From: an uncultured Oscillospiraceae bacterium
GTDB lineage: Bacteria > Bacillota > Clostridia > Oscillospirales > Ruminococcaceae
DNA length: 64,000 bases
Assembly: GCA_949285935.1 (NCBI GenBank)
Contig: CASEAH010000045.1
Coordinates: forward strand, 1-64,000
Direction: 5' to 3'
This document shows positions 34,386-45,100 of the stretch, piece by piece. Position 1 is the stretch's first letter, and each line of letters opens with the position of its first letter. Made by a program: the position numbers and the translations under genes. The notes beneath the pieces were generated by a model. The model was not told where the DNA came from and did not search any database. It worked only from the letters and a program-made list of their open reading frames with translations.

Positions 34386-36158
34386 GTGAGCCAAGGAAAA
34401 GTTGTTAAGGTGTCCGGCCCGCTGGTAGTCGCCGAAGGCATGCGCGATGCCAATATGTTTGACGTGGTGCGGGTGGGCGAAATGGGCCTTATCGGCGAGA
34501 TCATCGAGATGAGAGGGGATAAGGCCTCCATCCAGGTCTATGAGGAGACCTCCGGACTGGGCCCCGGCGCCGAGGTGGAGTCCACCGGCGCACCCCTTTC
34601 TGTGGAGCTGGCCCCGGGCCTGCTGGAGATGATTTACGACGGTATCCAGCGTCCCCTGGAAAAGATCAAGGCGCTTACAGGCAGCACCATTGCCAGAGGT
34701 ATTTCGGTAACCGCTTTGGACCACGACAAAAAATGGGACTTTGTGGCTGTGGCCAAGGTGGGGGATCATGTGGTCCCCGGCGATATCATCGGCACAGTCC
34801 AGGAGACCAGCGTCATCAACCATAAGATCATGGTTCCTGTGGGAATGGAAGGCGAGATTATCGCCATCCAAAGCGGCAGCTACACCATTGTGGAGCCTGT
34901 TGCCCGGATCCGGAAAGCCGACGGCACCGAAGCGGACATCCAGATGCTTCGGAAATGGCCGGTGCGCGTCCAGCGCCCGGTGGATCACAAGCTTTCTCCC
35001 GACGCCCCCATGATTACCGGACAGCGGGTCATTGATACCCTGTTTCCCATTGCCCGGGGCGGTACGGCAGCTGTTCCCGGACCTTTCGGCAGCGGCAAGA
35101 CGGTGGTACAGCATCAGCTGGCCAAGTGGAGCGACGTGGATATCGTGGTCTACATCGGCTGCGGCGAGCGCGGCAACGAAATGACCGACGTGCTTATGGA
35201 GTTCCCGGAACTGAAGGATCCCAAAACCGGCGAATCCATCATGAAACGGACCGTCCTTATCGCCAATACCTCCGACATGCCTGTGGCTGCCCGTGAAGCG
35301 TCCATTTATACCGGCATCACCATTGCCGAATATTTCCGGGATATGGGTTACTCGGTAGCCATCATGGCCGATTCCACCTCCCGCTGGGCCGAGGCGCTCC
35401 GCGAGATGTCCGGCCGTCTGGAAGAGATGCCCGGCGAGGAAGGTTACCCCGCCTACCTGACCTCTCGTCTGGCTCAGTTTTACGAGCGCGCCGGACGTGT
35501 GATCTGCCTGGGTTCCGACGCCCGGGAAGGTTCTCTTACCGCCATCGGAGCGGTGTCTCCCGCCGGCGGTGATAACTCCGACCCCGTGGTTCAGGCTACC
35601 CTGCGAATCGTAAAGGTATTCTGGGGCCTGGATTCCGGACTGGCCTATAAGCGTCATTTCCCGGCCATCAACTGGCTGACCTCCTACTCCCTTTACAATG
35701 ATACCATCGGAGAATGGCTCAATGCCAATGTGGCGGAGGATTGGACCAAGCTGCTCAGCGAAACCATGCACATCCTCCAGATCGAATCCGAGTTGGAAGA
35801 GATTGTCAAGCTGGTAGGCTACGACTCCCTGTCCGCCGCGGACCGCCTTACCCTGGAGGCAGCCCGGAGCGTCCGGGAGGACTTCCTGCAGCAGAACGCC
35901 TTTGACGACGTGGATACCTATACCTCCCTGCCCAAGCAGTATGGTATCCTCAAGCTGGTGCTGCAATTCTACCATGAGGCTCAGAACGCGCTGGCGGCAG
36001 GCGTGCCGGTGAGCGCTATCTTTGGGCTGGACGTGCGGGAGAAAATTGCCCGCGCCAAGTATGCCCAGGAAGAAGAAGCTCAGGCGTATCTGGCTTCTGC
36101 CACTCAGGAGCTGGAATCCAGCATGAAAGAACTGATTGCCGGGGAGGTGTCTGCATAA
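34386..36158 (+). CDS. ntpA: V-type ATP synthase catalytic subunit A
   Basis: The 590-residue catalytic subunit. GPFGSGKTV near residues 234-242 is the P-loop, [15 protein letters not shown] and [20 protein letters not shown] follow, and the non-homologous insert typical of A subunits is present (residues about 110-200). GTG 34386 follows AGGTAGG. The last base of its stop is the first base of the subunit B start. Confidence 0.97.
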   Translation: MSQGKVVKVSGPLVVAEGMRDANMFDVVRVGEMGLIGEIIEMRGDKASIQVYEETSGLGPGAEVESTGAPLSVELAPGLLEMIYDGIQRPLEKIKALTGSTIARGISVTALDHDKKWDFVAVAKVGDHVVPGDIIGTVQETSVINHKIMVPVGMEGEIIAIQSGSYTIVEPVARIRKADGTEADIQMLRKWPVRVQRPVDHKLSPDAPMITGQRVIDTLFPIARGGTAAVPGPFGSGKTVVQHQLAKWSDVDIVVYIGCGERGNEMTDVLMEFPELKDPKTGESIMKRTVLIANTSDMPVAAREASIYTGITIAEYFRDMGYSVAIMADSTSRWAEALREMSGRLEEMPGEEGYPAYLTSRLAQFYERAGRVICLGSDAREGSLTAIGAVSPAGGDNSDPVVQATLRIVKVFWGLDSGLAYKRHFPAINWLTSYSLYNDTIGEWLNANVAEDWTKLLSETMHILQIESELEEIVKLVGYDSLSAADRLTLEAARSVREDFLQQNAFDDVDTYTSLPKQYGILKLVLQFYHEAQNALAAGVPVSAIFGLDVREKIARAKYAQEEEAQAYLASATQELESSMKELIAGEVSA

Positions 36159-37543
36159 TGTTGAAGGAATACCGTACCATACAGGAAGTGGCGGGCCCTC
36201 TGATGCTGGTCAAGGACGTGGAGAACGTGGCGTACAACGAGCTGGGCGAGATTGAGCTGCCCAGCGGTGAGCGCCGCCGCTGCAAGGTGCTGGAGGTCAA
36301 CGGCTCCAATGTGCTGGTGCAGCTGTTTGAAAGCTCCGCCGGCATCAACCTGGAGCACAGCAAGGTGCGTTTCTTTGGACGCAGCCTGGAGCTGGGCGTT
36401 TCGGAAGATATGTTGGGCCGGGTCTTTTCCGGCATGGGCAAACCCATTGACGGCGGCCCTGAACTGATTCCGGACAAACGCCTGGATATTAACGGCCTGC
36501 CCATGAATCCTGCGGCCCGCACCTATCCCGAGGAGTTCATCCAGACCGGCGTTTCCGCTATTGACGGCCTGAATACTCTGGTCCGTGGGCAGAAGCTGCC
36601 TATTTTCTCCGGCTCCGGCCTGCCTCACGCCAAGCTGGCCGCCCAGATCGCCCGCCAGGCCCGGGTGTTGGGCACCGACTCCAAGTTCGCTGTGGTGTTC
36701 TGCGCCATCGGCATTACCTTTGAAGAGTCGGAATTCTTTATTAACGACTTCAAGCGCACCGGCGCTATTGACCGCGCCGTCCTGTTTATCAATCTGGCCA
36801 ACGACCCCGCCATTGAACGTATTTCCACACCCCGTATGGCGCTGACCGCGGCGGAATATCTGGCCTTTGAAAAGGACATGCATGTACTGGTTATCCTGAC
36901 CGACATCACAAACTATGCGGAAGCCCTCCGCGAAGTTTCCGCCGCCCGGAAGGAAGTCCCCGGCCGCCGCGGTTATCCCGGTTATCTGTATACCGACCTG
37001 GCCTCCCTGTACGAGCGGGCCGGCCGCCGGGACGACAGCCAGGGCTCCATCACCATGATCCCCATTCTGTCCATGCCGGAAGATGACAAGACCCACCCCA
37101 TCCCCGACCTGACCGGCTATATCACTGAGGGGCAGATCATCCTTTCCCGGGAACTGTACCGCAAGAATGTCATGCCTCCCATCGACGTGCTTCCCTCCCT
37201 GTCCCGTCTGAAGGATAAGGGAATCGGCGTGGGAAAGACCCGGGAAGACCATGCCAACACCATGAACCAGCTGTTTGCGGCCTATGCCCGGGGCAAGGAC
37301 GCCAAGGAGCTGATGACCATTTTGGGTGAGGCGGCGCTGTCCGATACCGACAAGCTGTATGCAAAATTTGCAGACGCCTTTGAGAAAGAGTATGTTTCCC
37401 AGGGATATGAAACCAACCGGGATATTGAAACCACTTTGAATATTGGCTGGAAGCTGCTTTCCATCCTGCCCCAGACCGAGCTGAAGCGGATCAAACCGGA
37501 ATTTATTGCGAAGTACCTTCCCAAGACGCCCCAGGCGGAATAG
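36158..37543 (+). CDS. ntpB: V-type ATP synthase subunit B
   Basis: The 461-residue non-catalytic nucleotide-site subunit. It starts [18 protein letters not shown] and has [18 protein letters not shown] in place of a Walker A motif, plus [18 protein letters not shown] and [13 protein letters not shown]. It pairs with subunit A in the hexamer. Start overlaps the A stop by one base. Confidence 0.97.
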   Translation: MLKEYRTIQEVAGPLMLVKDVENVAYNELGEIELPSGERRRCKVLEVNGSNVLVQLFESSAGINLEHSKVRFFGRSLELGVSEDMLGRVFSGMGKPIDGGPELIPDKRLDINGLPMNPAARTYPEEFIQTGVSAIDGLNTLVRGQKLPIFSGSGLPHAKLAAQIARQARVLGTDSKFAVVFCAIGITFEESEFFINDFKRTGAIDRAVLFINLANDPAIERISTPRMALTAAEYLAFEKDMHVLVILTDITNYAEALREVSAARKEVPGRRGYPGYLYTDLASLYERAGRRDDSQGSITMIPILSMPEDDKTHPIPDLTGYITEGQIILSRELYRKNVMPPIDVLPSLSRLKDKGIGVGKTREDHANTMNQLFAAYARGKDAKELMTILGEAALSDTDKLYAKFADAFEKEYVSQGYETNRDIETTLNIGWKLLSILPQTELKRIKPEFIAKYLPKTPQAE

Positions 37544-37555
37544 GAGGGATGAAGC

Positions 37556-38212
37556 ATGGCAATAATGCAGGTCAATCCCACCCGGATGGAGCTGACCCGG
37601 CTGAAGAAGCGGCTCCAGACCTCCATGCGGGGCCACAAGCTGCTCAAGGACAAGCGCGACGATTTAATGAAGAAGTTCCTGGAGCTGGTGCGGCGCAACA
37701 AAGAGCTGCGTGAGCAGGTGGAGCAGAAGATCATGAGCGTTTATGACGGCTTTGTGATCGCCAGTGCGGTGATGAGCCCCAGCATGCTGGAGGAGGCCCT
37801 GATGCTTCCCAAAACTCAGGTGGAGCTGGATCTGGATACCCGCAACGTGATGAGCGTCACGGTGCCGGTCTTTCAGTTCAGCCAGGCGTCGGAGGGGGAG
37901 GATATTTACTCCTACGGATTTGTGTCTACCTCCGGCGAGCTGGACGACTCGGTGGAAGCCCTTCGGGAGGTACTGCCCCTGATGCTGGAACTGGCCCAGA
38001 TGGAAAAAAGCGCCCAGCTGCTGGCGGAGGAGATCGAAAAGACCCGCCGCCGCGTCAACGCTTTGGAGTATGTTCAGATTCCATCCCTGCAGGAAACCAT
38101 TAAAAGCATCAGCATGAAACTGGATGAGAATGAACGGGGCAATTTGGCACGACTGATGAAAATCAAGGATATGATGATTGCTCAGTCCCGTCAGGCTATG
38201 GGCGAAAATTGA
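37556..38212 (+). CDS. ntpD: V-type ATP synthase subunit D
   Basis: A 218-residue central rotor shaft: two long terminal helices (NPTRMELTRLKKRLQTSMRG at the start; RRRVNALEYVQIPSLQETIK near the end) that form the coiled coil. GGAGGG lies before the ATG. It is the last gene of the operon, before a strong terminator. Confidence 0.96.
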   Translation: MAIMQVNPTRMELTRLKKRLQTSMRGHKLLKDKRDDLMKKFLELVRRNKELREQVEQKIMSVYDGFVIASAVMSPSMLEEALMLPKTQVELDLDTRNVMSVTVPVFQFSQASEGEDIYSYGFVSTSGELDDSVEALREVLPLMLELAQMEKSAQLLAEEIEKTRRRVNALEYVQIPSLQETIKSISMKLDENERGNLARLMKIKDMMIAQSRQAMGEN

Positions 38213-38229
38213 ATTTTACCCATTATTTT

Positions 38230-38284
38230 GGGCGGTTTTGTTGGGAATGCTTTCCATTTCCCTTCAAAACCGCCCGTTTTTTAA
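38230..38284 (+). terminator. Terminator of the V-ATPase operon
   Basis: GGGCGGTTTTG at 38230-38240 pairs with CAAAACCGCCC at 38265-38275, followed by GTTTTTTAATT. Confidence 0.88.
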
Positions 38285-38302
38285 TTATTAACAATTCCAT
38301 CC

Positions 38303-38331
38303 TTGAAAAGCATTGGGATTTATGCTAAAAT
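38303..38331 (+). promoter_or_regulatory. Sigma-A promoter of the binding-protein gene
   Basis: TTGAAA at 38303-38308, 17 bases, TAAAAT at 38326-38331. Confidence 0.7.
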
Positions 38332-38374
38332 ACTACAAACTGTGGCTTTGCGCCTAACAATGAAGGAGAGCACA

Positions 38375-39469
38375 ATGAAGCATATTTTTGTCTATCTGAT
38401 CGTTGCCGTTCTCATTTTTTCTTATATCAACTTTTTCGTATCTCCCAAAGAAAATGCAGAGAACGGGTTTTTACCTGCTCAAATGACTTTGGCGGCCATT
38501 GCGCCCACTGCTGAAACAAGGGATGTGGTTCCCGCAGCGGCTGTTAAAACCGGCGTTATTTTCCGCACGCTGGACAGCTTGGATGCTGTTTACTGCAAAA
38601 ACGCCCTGGCCGAGGAACTGGGATCCGCCTATGACCTGCGGGTCACAGAGGCGGTAAACAAAGCGGAAACGCAAAAAGAAATTTTTGATAAGATGGTGGA
38701 AAAGGAGTATAAGCTAATTTTTGTGGAGTTGTTTGAAGACTCCCAGACGGATTACTTCATTGATACAGCTTTGGCAAACGGGATCACCCTGGTCTTTATG
38801 GGCGATGCTCCGGAAGCAGAGCAGATGGAGAAGATGGAAAACCTTTACTATATCGGCTTTGACAGCAAGAGCACCGCAGTGACTTTGGGCGAAACTGTTA
38901 CCCGGTGGTGGATGTCTGACCGGGAGTCTCTGGACTTTGACGAGGACGATGTCATGGAATATTCCGTTCTTTCCAGAGAGGGCTTCCAGGAAAGCGGTCG
39001 TCAGGATGAGCTGGAAACCTATCTGAACAGCATCGGCCTGGAGCATGATATGGTCCTGGATTTTCTTACTGACGATGTGACTGCTGATGTTGAAGAGGGC
39101 ATCGATCAGATGATCATTGATGACAGCGAGCTGTTTGTTTGCGTAGAAAGCAGCAATGCCAAGAAGCTGGTCAATTACCTCAATGACCCCACAGAATTCA
39201 ATTCCTGGCCGGATCTGCAGATTGCGGTGATGTCGGTGGATGAGGACGCCCGCAAGCTGGTGGATGAAGGCTATGTATCCATTGCCGTTGGATACGACGG
39301 CGCTCAGCTGGGGCAGAAGGCCGGCCAGCTGGCGCGGATGGTAATGGAAGGGCAGACCCCGGATGCAGAGTCTATGGGCCTGAGCGTTAAAGACGCACGG
39401 TATTTTTATGTGGCTCCCACGGTGCTGCGCGCCACCCATCTTACTGCAAAAGCTGCTGAACTGGACTGA
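38375..39469 (+). CDS. Membrane-anchored periplasmic-binding-protein-like protein
   Basis: A 364-residue protein with an N-terminal membrane segment (residues about 4-22) and a fold resembling sugar-binding type I periplasmic proteins: FDKMVEKEYKLIFVELFEDS, YYIGFDSKSTAVTLGE, EYSVLSREGFQESGRQDELE and AVGYDGAQLGQKAGQLARM match the usual spacing of that fold. No lipobox is seen, so it is likely anchored by its N-terminal helix. ATG 38375 follows AAGGAGAG. There are no permease or ATPase genes beside it, so it may be a sensor or an orphan binding protein rather than part of a transporter. The ligand is unknown. Confidence 0.7.
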   Translation: MKHIFVYLIVAVLIFSYINFFVSPKENAENGFLPAQMTLAAIAPTAETRDVVPAAAVKTGVIFRTLDSLDAVYCKNALAEELGSAYDLRVTEAVNKAETQKEIFDKMVEKEYKLIFVELFEDSQTDYFIDTALANGITLVFMGDAPEAEQMEKMENLYYIGFDSKSTAVTLGETVTRWWMSDRESLDFDEDDVMEYSVLSREGFQESGRQDELETYLNSIGLEHDMVLDFLTDDVTADVEEGIDQMIIDDSELFVCVESSNAKKLVNYLNDPTEFNSWPDLQIAVMSVDEDARKLVDEGYVSIAVGYDGAQLGQKAGQLARMVMEGQTPDAESMGLSVKDARYFYVAPTVLRATHLTAKAAELD

Positions 39470-39481
39470 ATTTTTCCCTAC

Positions 39482-39532
39482 AAAAAAGCCTGCCCCGTCA
39501 GCCTATTGCTGACAGGACAGGCTTTTTTCATT
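39482..39532 (+). terminator. Terminator of the binding-protein gene
   Basis: AAAAAAGCCTG and CAGGCTTTTTT pair with an inner GTCAGC...GCTGAC stem, and a T-run follows. Confidence 0.82.
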
Positions 39533-39995
39533 ATCGTCCTGCTGTGCGGGGGATCAAATGACCTTGATTCCATACATAGAACGCAGCAACCTATTATCGT
39601 ACAGAAAGCCTTTAAGAATAGAAGGGCTTTGCCCCTCTGGGATTGTAGGGTAATGGATACCGCAGGAGAGGGGAGAAGCTTACCGGTAATGGTGCCGCTT
39701 AGGGATTATCCAAATCCTGGCTGGGCCCAAGGGCTTGTCTGTTGACCTTGGTCTAACCCCATTTATGCTGGGGAAATATGAAAAACCTGTCTGTATATCG
39801 AAAGATGGATGGCTGATCAAACAGGAACCGGCTTGTCCGAAAGGAACACCTTCCCACCTGCCCCCAATTTATGGGGAGGCATACGGCAGGGGTCCCGCAC
39901 CGATGGAGCGGTTCCCCCATTTTTCTGTGAGATATCACCGGCTGCAGCCAATCCCTCCCATCACTCTTTGATCCTAAAACAAGAAAATGCAGTTC
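39533..39995. other. Gene-free interval
   Basis: About 460 bases with no supported gene; short open frames have no ribosome binding site or motif. No repeat of note was seen. Confidence 0.45.
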
Positions 39996-40373
39996 CTATT
40001 CCAGAGGTTGTCCGCAATGGTTGCAATATCGGCTGCCGGCGGGATTTTGGCGGCCGCATACGGGACAAAGCACAACGGAAGGATGGGAATAGTTCCTGGA
40101 AATGGGCGTAAGATGGTGAGGCATCAGGCTTGCCCGGCCCTTACGGAAAGCGTGCCCGGCCTGCAGGTCCACCGAAAAGGCCCCGGCACAGCCGCCGCAG
40201 GTGGCGGTATAGCGGTGGTTGAATTTAAAGAGCGGAATAAAGAAAAGGTGAAAATAATCATAAAACCAACACACATGGAAAACCGTGGTTTTGCCGCAAG
40301 CAGGGCAGATCATCGTGCAGGAGGTTCCTGAAAGGGGGACTGCCTTGCTTCCCGTACCGCAGATAAAGAACAC
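39996..40373 (-). CDS. Double zinc-ribbon protein
   Basis: A 125-residue protein of the zinc-ribbon_15 kind. It starts MFFICGTGSKAV (GTG start), then has CPACG with CGGC as the first ribbon, the hydrophobic/aromatic block YDYFHLFFIPLFKFNHRY between them, and a C-terminal CPVCGRQNPAGSRYCNHCGQ ribbon. The family is common in Firmicutes; its role is not known. AAAGGATG lies upstream of the GTG. It is the only minus-strand gene between 24.9 kb and the end of the window. No terminator was seen. Confidence 0.8.
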   Translation of the reverse strand: MFFICGTGSKAVPLSGTSCTMICPACGKTTVFHVCWFYDYFHLFFIPLFKFNHRYTATCGGCAGAFSVDLQAGHAFRKGRASLMPHHLTPISRNYSHPSVVLCPVCGRQNPAGSRYCNHCGQPLE

Positions 40374-40507
40374 AGAGAATCATCCTTTCCACAGGTTCAG
40401 AATATCTATTTTATGATAGCACATTTTAGCAAAATTCCATAGTCCTGCAGTGATATCCTTTATTAGACAGTGATGCAGTAAAAATACTGGTAATTTGCAC
40501 AGATGTA

Positions 40508-40536
40508 TTGACCCAATTCTTACAAAAAGATAAAAT
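40508..40536 (+). promoter_or_regulatory. Sigma-A promoter of the GHL10 lipoprotein gene
   Basis: TTGACC at 40508-40513, 17 bases, TAAAAT at 40531-40536. Confidence 0.75.
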
Positions 40537-40603
40537 AATAGCTGGCAAAATCATGACGGAAAACAGGGGCGGCTGCCAGAACGTCCCGGTAGGGAGAGAG
40601 ATT

Positions 40604-42088
40604 ATGATACAAAAAACCCTGTCCTTGATTGCGGCCGCTTCCCTGATTTTTTCCATGGCGGGGTGCGCTGCTCAGCCTGCACCCGCCCCCAATATGGTGG
40701 AAGGATCCGGAACAATTGAATTTTCACCTTCTTCGGTTTCAGAGGAAAACAGCATTCAGCCTGTTCCGGAAAGCCCTCCCGCCGTATCTTCTTCCTCCAC
40801 AGCGGGAAGCGTTTCCTCATCGTCTTCCTCAACAAAATCGGAACCGCAGGCTTCCTCAGGCAGTTCCTCTCCGGCCTCTGAGTCGGTTCCTTCTCAGGAA
40901 TCATCTTCTTCTCACAGCCAGTCTCAGACACAGCAGGAAGATGACAGAGAACAGGAGAAGGAAAATACCGTTCCCGCCCCCCGGGACGAGATGCGGGCGG
41001 TATGGATTTCCTATCTGGAACTGGCAGATCTGCTTACCAACCAAAGCGCGGGGCAATACCGGAGTAAAATTGCCCAGGCATGCGAAAATGCCGCGGATCT
41101 GGGGCTTAACACCATTGTGCTGCAGGTGCGGCCCTTTGGGGATGCCATCTATCCTTCGGAATATTTTCCCCAGTCCTATCTGTTTGACGGGACGGAAGGA
41201 GATCTGAACAGCGCCCCCTTTGATGCATTGGAAATTGCCATTGAAGAAGCGCACAGCCGTGGATTGGCACTGGAAGCCTGGATCAATCCCTACCGGATCC
41301 GCAGCGCCGCATCCGCCAAGCCCATGAGCAGCCAGAATCCCGCCCGGGAATATCTGGAGCAGGGAGGGGATGTGGTAATCCAGGACGGCTCCATGATCAG
41401 CTTCAATCCTGGAAGCAAGGAGGCTCAGGATCACATCGTCAACGGTGTTCGGGAATTGGTGGAGAACTATGATTTGGATGGGATCCATTTTGACGACTAT
41501 TTTTATCCCACCACCGACGCCTCTTTTGACCGGGATACCTATGAAGCCAGCGGCACCGGCAAATCTCTGGCGGAATGGCGGCGTTCCAACGTTACCACCC
41601 TGATGGGCAAGGTGTATGATGTTACCAGCAGCGCCGGAGTGCGCTTTGGCATCAGCCCGCAGGGCAATAACAGCAATAACCTGAATTCCCAATATGTGGA
41701 TGTGGAAGAAATTGCCCGGAAGGGTTACGCGGATTATATTTGTCCGCAGATGTATTTTGGCTTCCAGAACAGCGGCTGCCCCTATGAAAGCACCATCCGG
41801 GACTTTAACCGGATGCTTCAGGGGACAGGGGTGGGACTGTATGTAGGTCTGGCCACCTATAAGTTTGGAAAGGAAGATACCTGGGCAGGTGCCGGCAAGA
41901 ATGAATGGATCGGTACCACAGATATGATTGCCAGGCAGGTAGAGGCGGCCCGGAGCCTTTCAGAATATGGCGGATTCATCCTTTACCGGTATGATTCCAC
42001 CTTCCGGCCCGAAAGCTTTTACGGCAGCGCCGCCATTACAGAACAGGTCCGCGCTGAGATGGAAAATCTGCAGGACATTTTAGACTGA
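40604..42088 (+). CDS. GHL10 family lipoprotein, putative glycoside hydrolase
   Basis: A 494-residue lipoprotein. A signal peptide ends in the lipobox SMAGC (Cys21). About 100 residues of Ser/Glu/Gln-rich, low-complexity linker follow, then a GHL10 (DUF187) TIM-barrel from about 125 to the end: EMRAVWISYLELADLL, NTIVLQVRPFGDAIYPSEYF, ALEAWINPYRIR, DGIHFDDYFYP, GISPQGNNSNN and YICPQMYFGF. GHL10 proteins are predicted glycoside hydrolases acting on the cell envelope. ATG 40604 has GGGAGAGAG upstream. The next gene has a related but more diverged domain, and the 17-base gap suggests one transcript. Confidence 0.9.
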   Translation: MIQKTLSLIAAASLIFSMAGCAAQPAPAPNMVEGSGTIEFSPSSVSEENSIQPVPESPPAVSSSSTAGSVSSSSSSTKSEPQASSGSSSPASESVPSQESSSSHSQSQTQQEDDREQEKENTVPAPRDEMRAVWISYLELADLLTNQSAGQYRSKIAQACENAADLGLNTIVLQVRPFGDAIYPSEYFPQSYLFDGTEGDLNSAPFDALEIAIEEAHSRGLALEAWINPYRIRSAASAKPMSSQNPAREYLEQGGDVVIQDGSMISFNPGSKEAQDHIVNGVRELVENYDLDGIHFDDYFYPTTDASFDRDTYEASGTGKSLAEWRRSNVTTLMGKVYDVTSSAGVRFGISPQGNNSNNLNSQYVDVEEIARKGYADYICPQMYFGFQNSGCPYESTIRDFNRMLQGTGVGLYVGLATYKFGKEDTWAGAGKNEWIGTTDMIARQVEAARSLSEYGGFILYRYDSTFRPESFYGSAAITEQVRAEMENLQDILD

Positions 42089-42105
42089 ACCGGAGGTTAG
42101 GGTAC

Positions 42106-45100
42106 GTGCAGAGCTTACTCAACAGCAGCAAAAAAATGATTGCCCTGCTGGGCATCAGTTTTTCGCTCATCATTGTGGGAATGGCCGCTGCGGCGGTGGC
42201 TATAGGCGGAGATGCCGCCTTTGCGCCGTCTTCTGAGGCGTCCCAATCGTCCTCCTCAGAGGCATCCTCCGGCGGACAGGAGGCAGGAGACCGGAATCCC
42301 ATCGGGAACCTGGCTCTGGGAGGGGACGACCAGGCGGCTGGCACAGTCCCTGTGGTATTTAATAAGCCGGATGAAATGCGGGGCGTGGTTCTTAAGCCCG
42401 GAGAAGACTATCTGACAGGGGCCGGTTCCGATGAGGCGGCGGTAAAAGCAGAAATTGACAAAGCCCTCTCCCGGCTGGAAGAACTGGAAATGAATACCGT
42501 GATCCTTCAGACTACGGGGGAGAAGGGGGTAGCCTACGTCACCGATGCGCTCCCCCAGCTTGCACAGGGCTTTGACCCGTTGGCCTATGCCATTTCTGCC
42601 GCCAAAGAGAAGGGAATGTATGTCTACTGCATCTACAACGCCCTGACGGTCTATGATGGCCAGACGCTTTCCACCGCGCCCTACATAGATGCCAAGGTTC
42701 TGGATTTTGTACGTACCGGCGTGGCAGACTTTGTCTCCCGCTATCAGCCGGACGGCCTGATTCTGGATGATTATTACAGCATCCCGGCGCAGGACAGCTA
42801 CGCTTCCTACCTGAAGTATGGCGGCGGAATGGGATATGAGGCCTATATGCAGTCCGTCTCCCGGGTGGTGGTCACCTCCGTAGGAAAAGTGCTGGATGAA
42901 AAAGTCCCGGGAATGCAGCTGGGCCTGCTTACCGGACCCCAGTGGGCCACACAGCAGGAAGATGAGCGGGGTTCCGCTACGGCAGCGCCTTTTTCTGCCC
43001 TTACCGACGGCAACGCCGACTTGGTGGCTTTTGTAGAGGACAAGCTGGTGGATTTTGTCATGGTGGAGGCCTATGGTTCTCTCACCGATACCGCCATTCC
43101 TTTCGCCACAGTGGTAGGATGGTGGGGCAGCCTTCTCAGTGAAAACGGCCTGCCGCTGTATGTCCTGCAGGCTTCGGACAGAATCTGCACCCAAAACCCC
43201 GGATGGAGCAGCCCGGATGAGATCACCAAGCAGGTCATTGAGGCCCGGGGGATTACCGGATACTGCGGCAGCGCCTTTAACAGCTTTTCCCGCCTGTCGG
43301 CAGATCCCGAGGGGGCTGCCACCAAGTTGGCCCGCTATTATAAAGGTGAGATCAATCCGGAATATATGCTCCGGGAGCTGACCATGTCCAAACCGGAGCA
43401 GACCACCTTTACCACCTACGAACCCACTGTGACCTTTATGGGCGCGTCCGACCCGGAAAACAAGCTGACCCTTAACGGCCAGGATGTGCAGCGGGACGAC
43501 AACGGCTTCTTTACCCTTTCTGCTGACCTGAAGGCAGGTTTGAACACCTTTACCTTTGCTCATAAGGAAAAGACCATTACCTACAAAATTACCCGCAATG
43601 TCCAGATCATCGATTCCGTTTCGCCAACAGGGAACATCACTGTGGATGGAGGAATGAAGATCACGGTCTCGGTCCAGGCCTATGTAGGCTCCAAGGTGAC
43701 GGCTTCCTTCAACGGAAAAACCATTTCCCTGAGCGAAAGCGAAGAAGAGGACGACAGCACCGACAAGAACTCTTCCTATACCAAATACACCGGAACCTTT
43801 ACCGCACCGGCAGCTACTTCCTCGGTCCAAAACCTGGGAAATATCGCCTTTGCCGCCACCTACCAGGGGATGAGTACCACCAAAAACGGAGCAGTGGTCA
43901 AGGTCAATAAAAAAGCGGTGATCGGAGATGGAGAGCCTGTAAAGGTAACAGCCAGTCAGGCGGAAACTTTCCCCAGTTCCAGCATCAATGATCTTTCCAG
44001 CCCTGATTGCTTCCCCCTGCCCAAGGGCGCCCTGGACTATACTCTGGGGGATGAGATCATCTACCAGGAGGGCAACTACACCTACCGGTACTATATGCTG
44101 GAATCGGGACAGCGGGTGTACGCCAAGGATGTGTCCAGCACCTCTTCCATGGCGGAAGAAAATCAGATCAAAGGTCTTACCGTCACCAGCACCAAAACAT
44201 ATACTGATGTTATTCTCACGATGACGCAGCCGGTGAGCTATACGGCCAGCTATTCTTCCAGTGGGATGAGCTTTGAATTCCACTATACGGACAGCGTTCC
44301 CAAGGACCTTAAGCTGACCAAAAACCCGCTCTTCAGCTCTGCCTCCTGGAAAGGAACTGAGCTGACTCTGAAATTTAAGGAATCCAACGGCATGGTGGGA
44401 TACACGGCATCTTTTGACGGCAGTAATCTGGTGCTTCGGTTCAACAATGTTCCTGCCAGCCTCAGCGACGCCCGCATTGTGGTAGACCCCGGCCATGGCG
44501 GAACAGATCCAGGCGCTCTCGGCTTCAATAAATATTACCCGGAAAGCGCCATCAATTCCGCCATTGCGGACAAGCTGGCAGATGTGCTTCGGGACAGCTA
44601 CGGTGCAAGCGTCAAGCTGATCAATACCAAAGGCTCGGCCAAGGTGGAGCTGGATGACCGCATCGCCCAGGCCCAAAGCTACAATCCCCAGCTGTTTATC
44701 AGTATTCATTGCAACTCGGCCCTGTCCTCCTCGGGAAAGGGAAGCGAAACCTATTATTTTTATCCCTTCTCCAAGGGGCTTGCACAGACCACCAACAGTG
44801 CCCTTTACTCTGCCATGGGAACCGGCAACCGGGGTGCTAAATACGGTTTGTACCGGGTGACCCGCACCAGCCACTATGCTTCCACTCTGGTGGAGTGTGG
44901 TTTCCTGACCAATGAAACAGATTACAACAAGCTGCTCAGCGCCAGTGTACAGAATTCCATTGCCAAAAAGCTGGCATCCGCCATTGATTCCTATTTCAAT
45001 GACCTGTACAGCGGCAGTTTTACTCCTGGTACGGAATCGGTAGGAACTGCTGCCGAGACAGGGGTCACCCAGGTAACGCTGAACAAAACTGAGCTGGCCC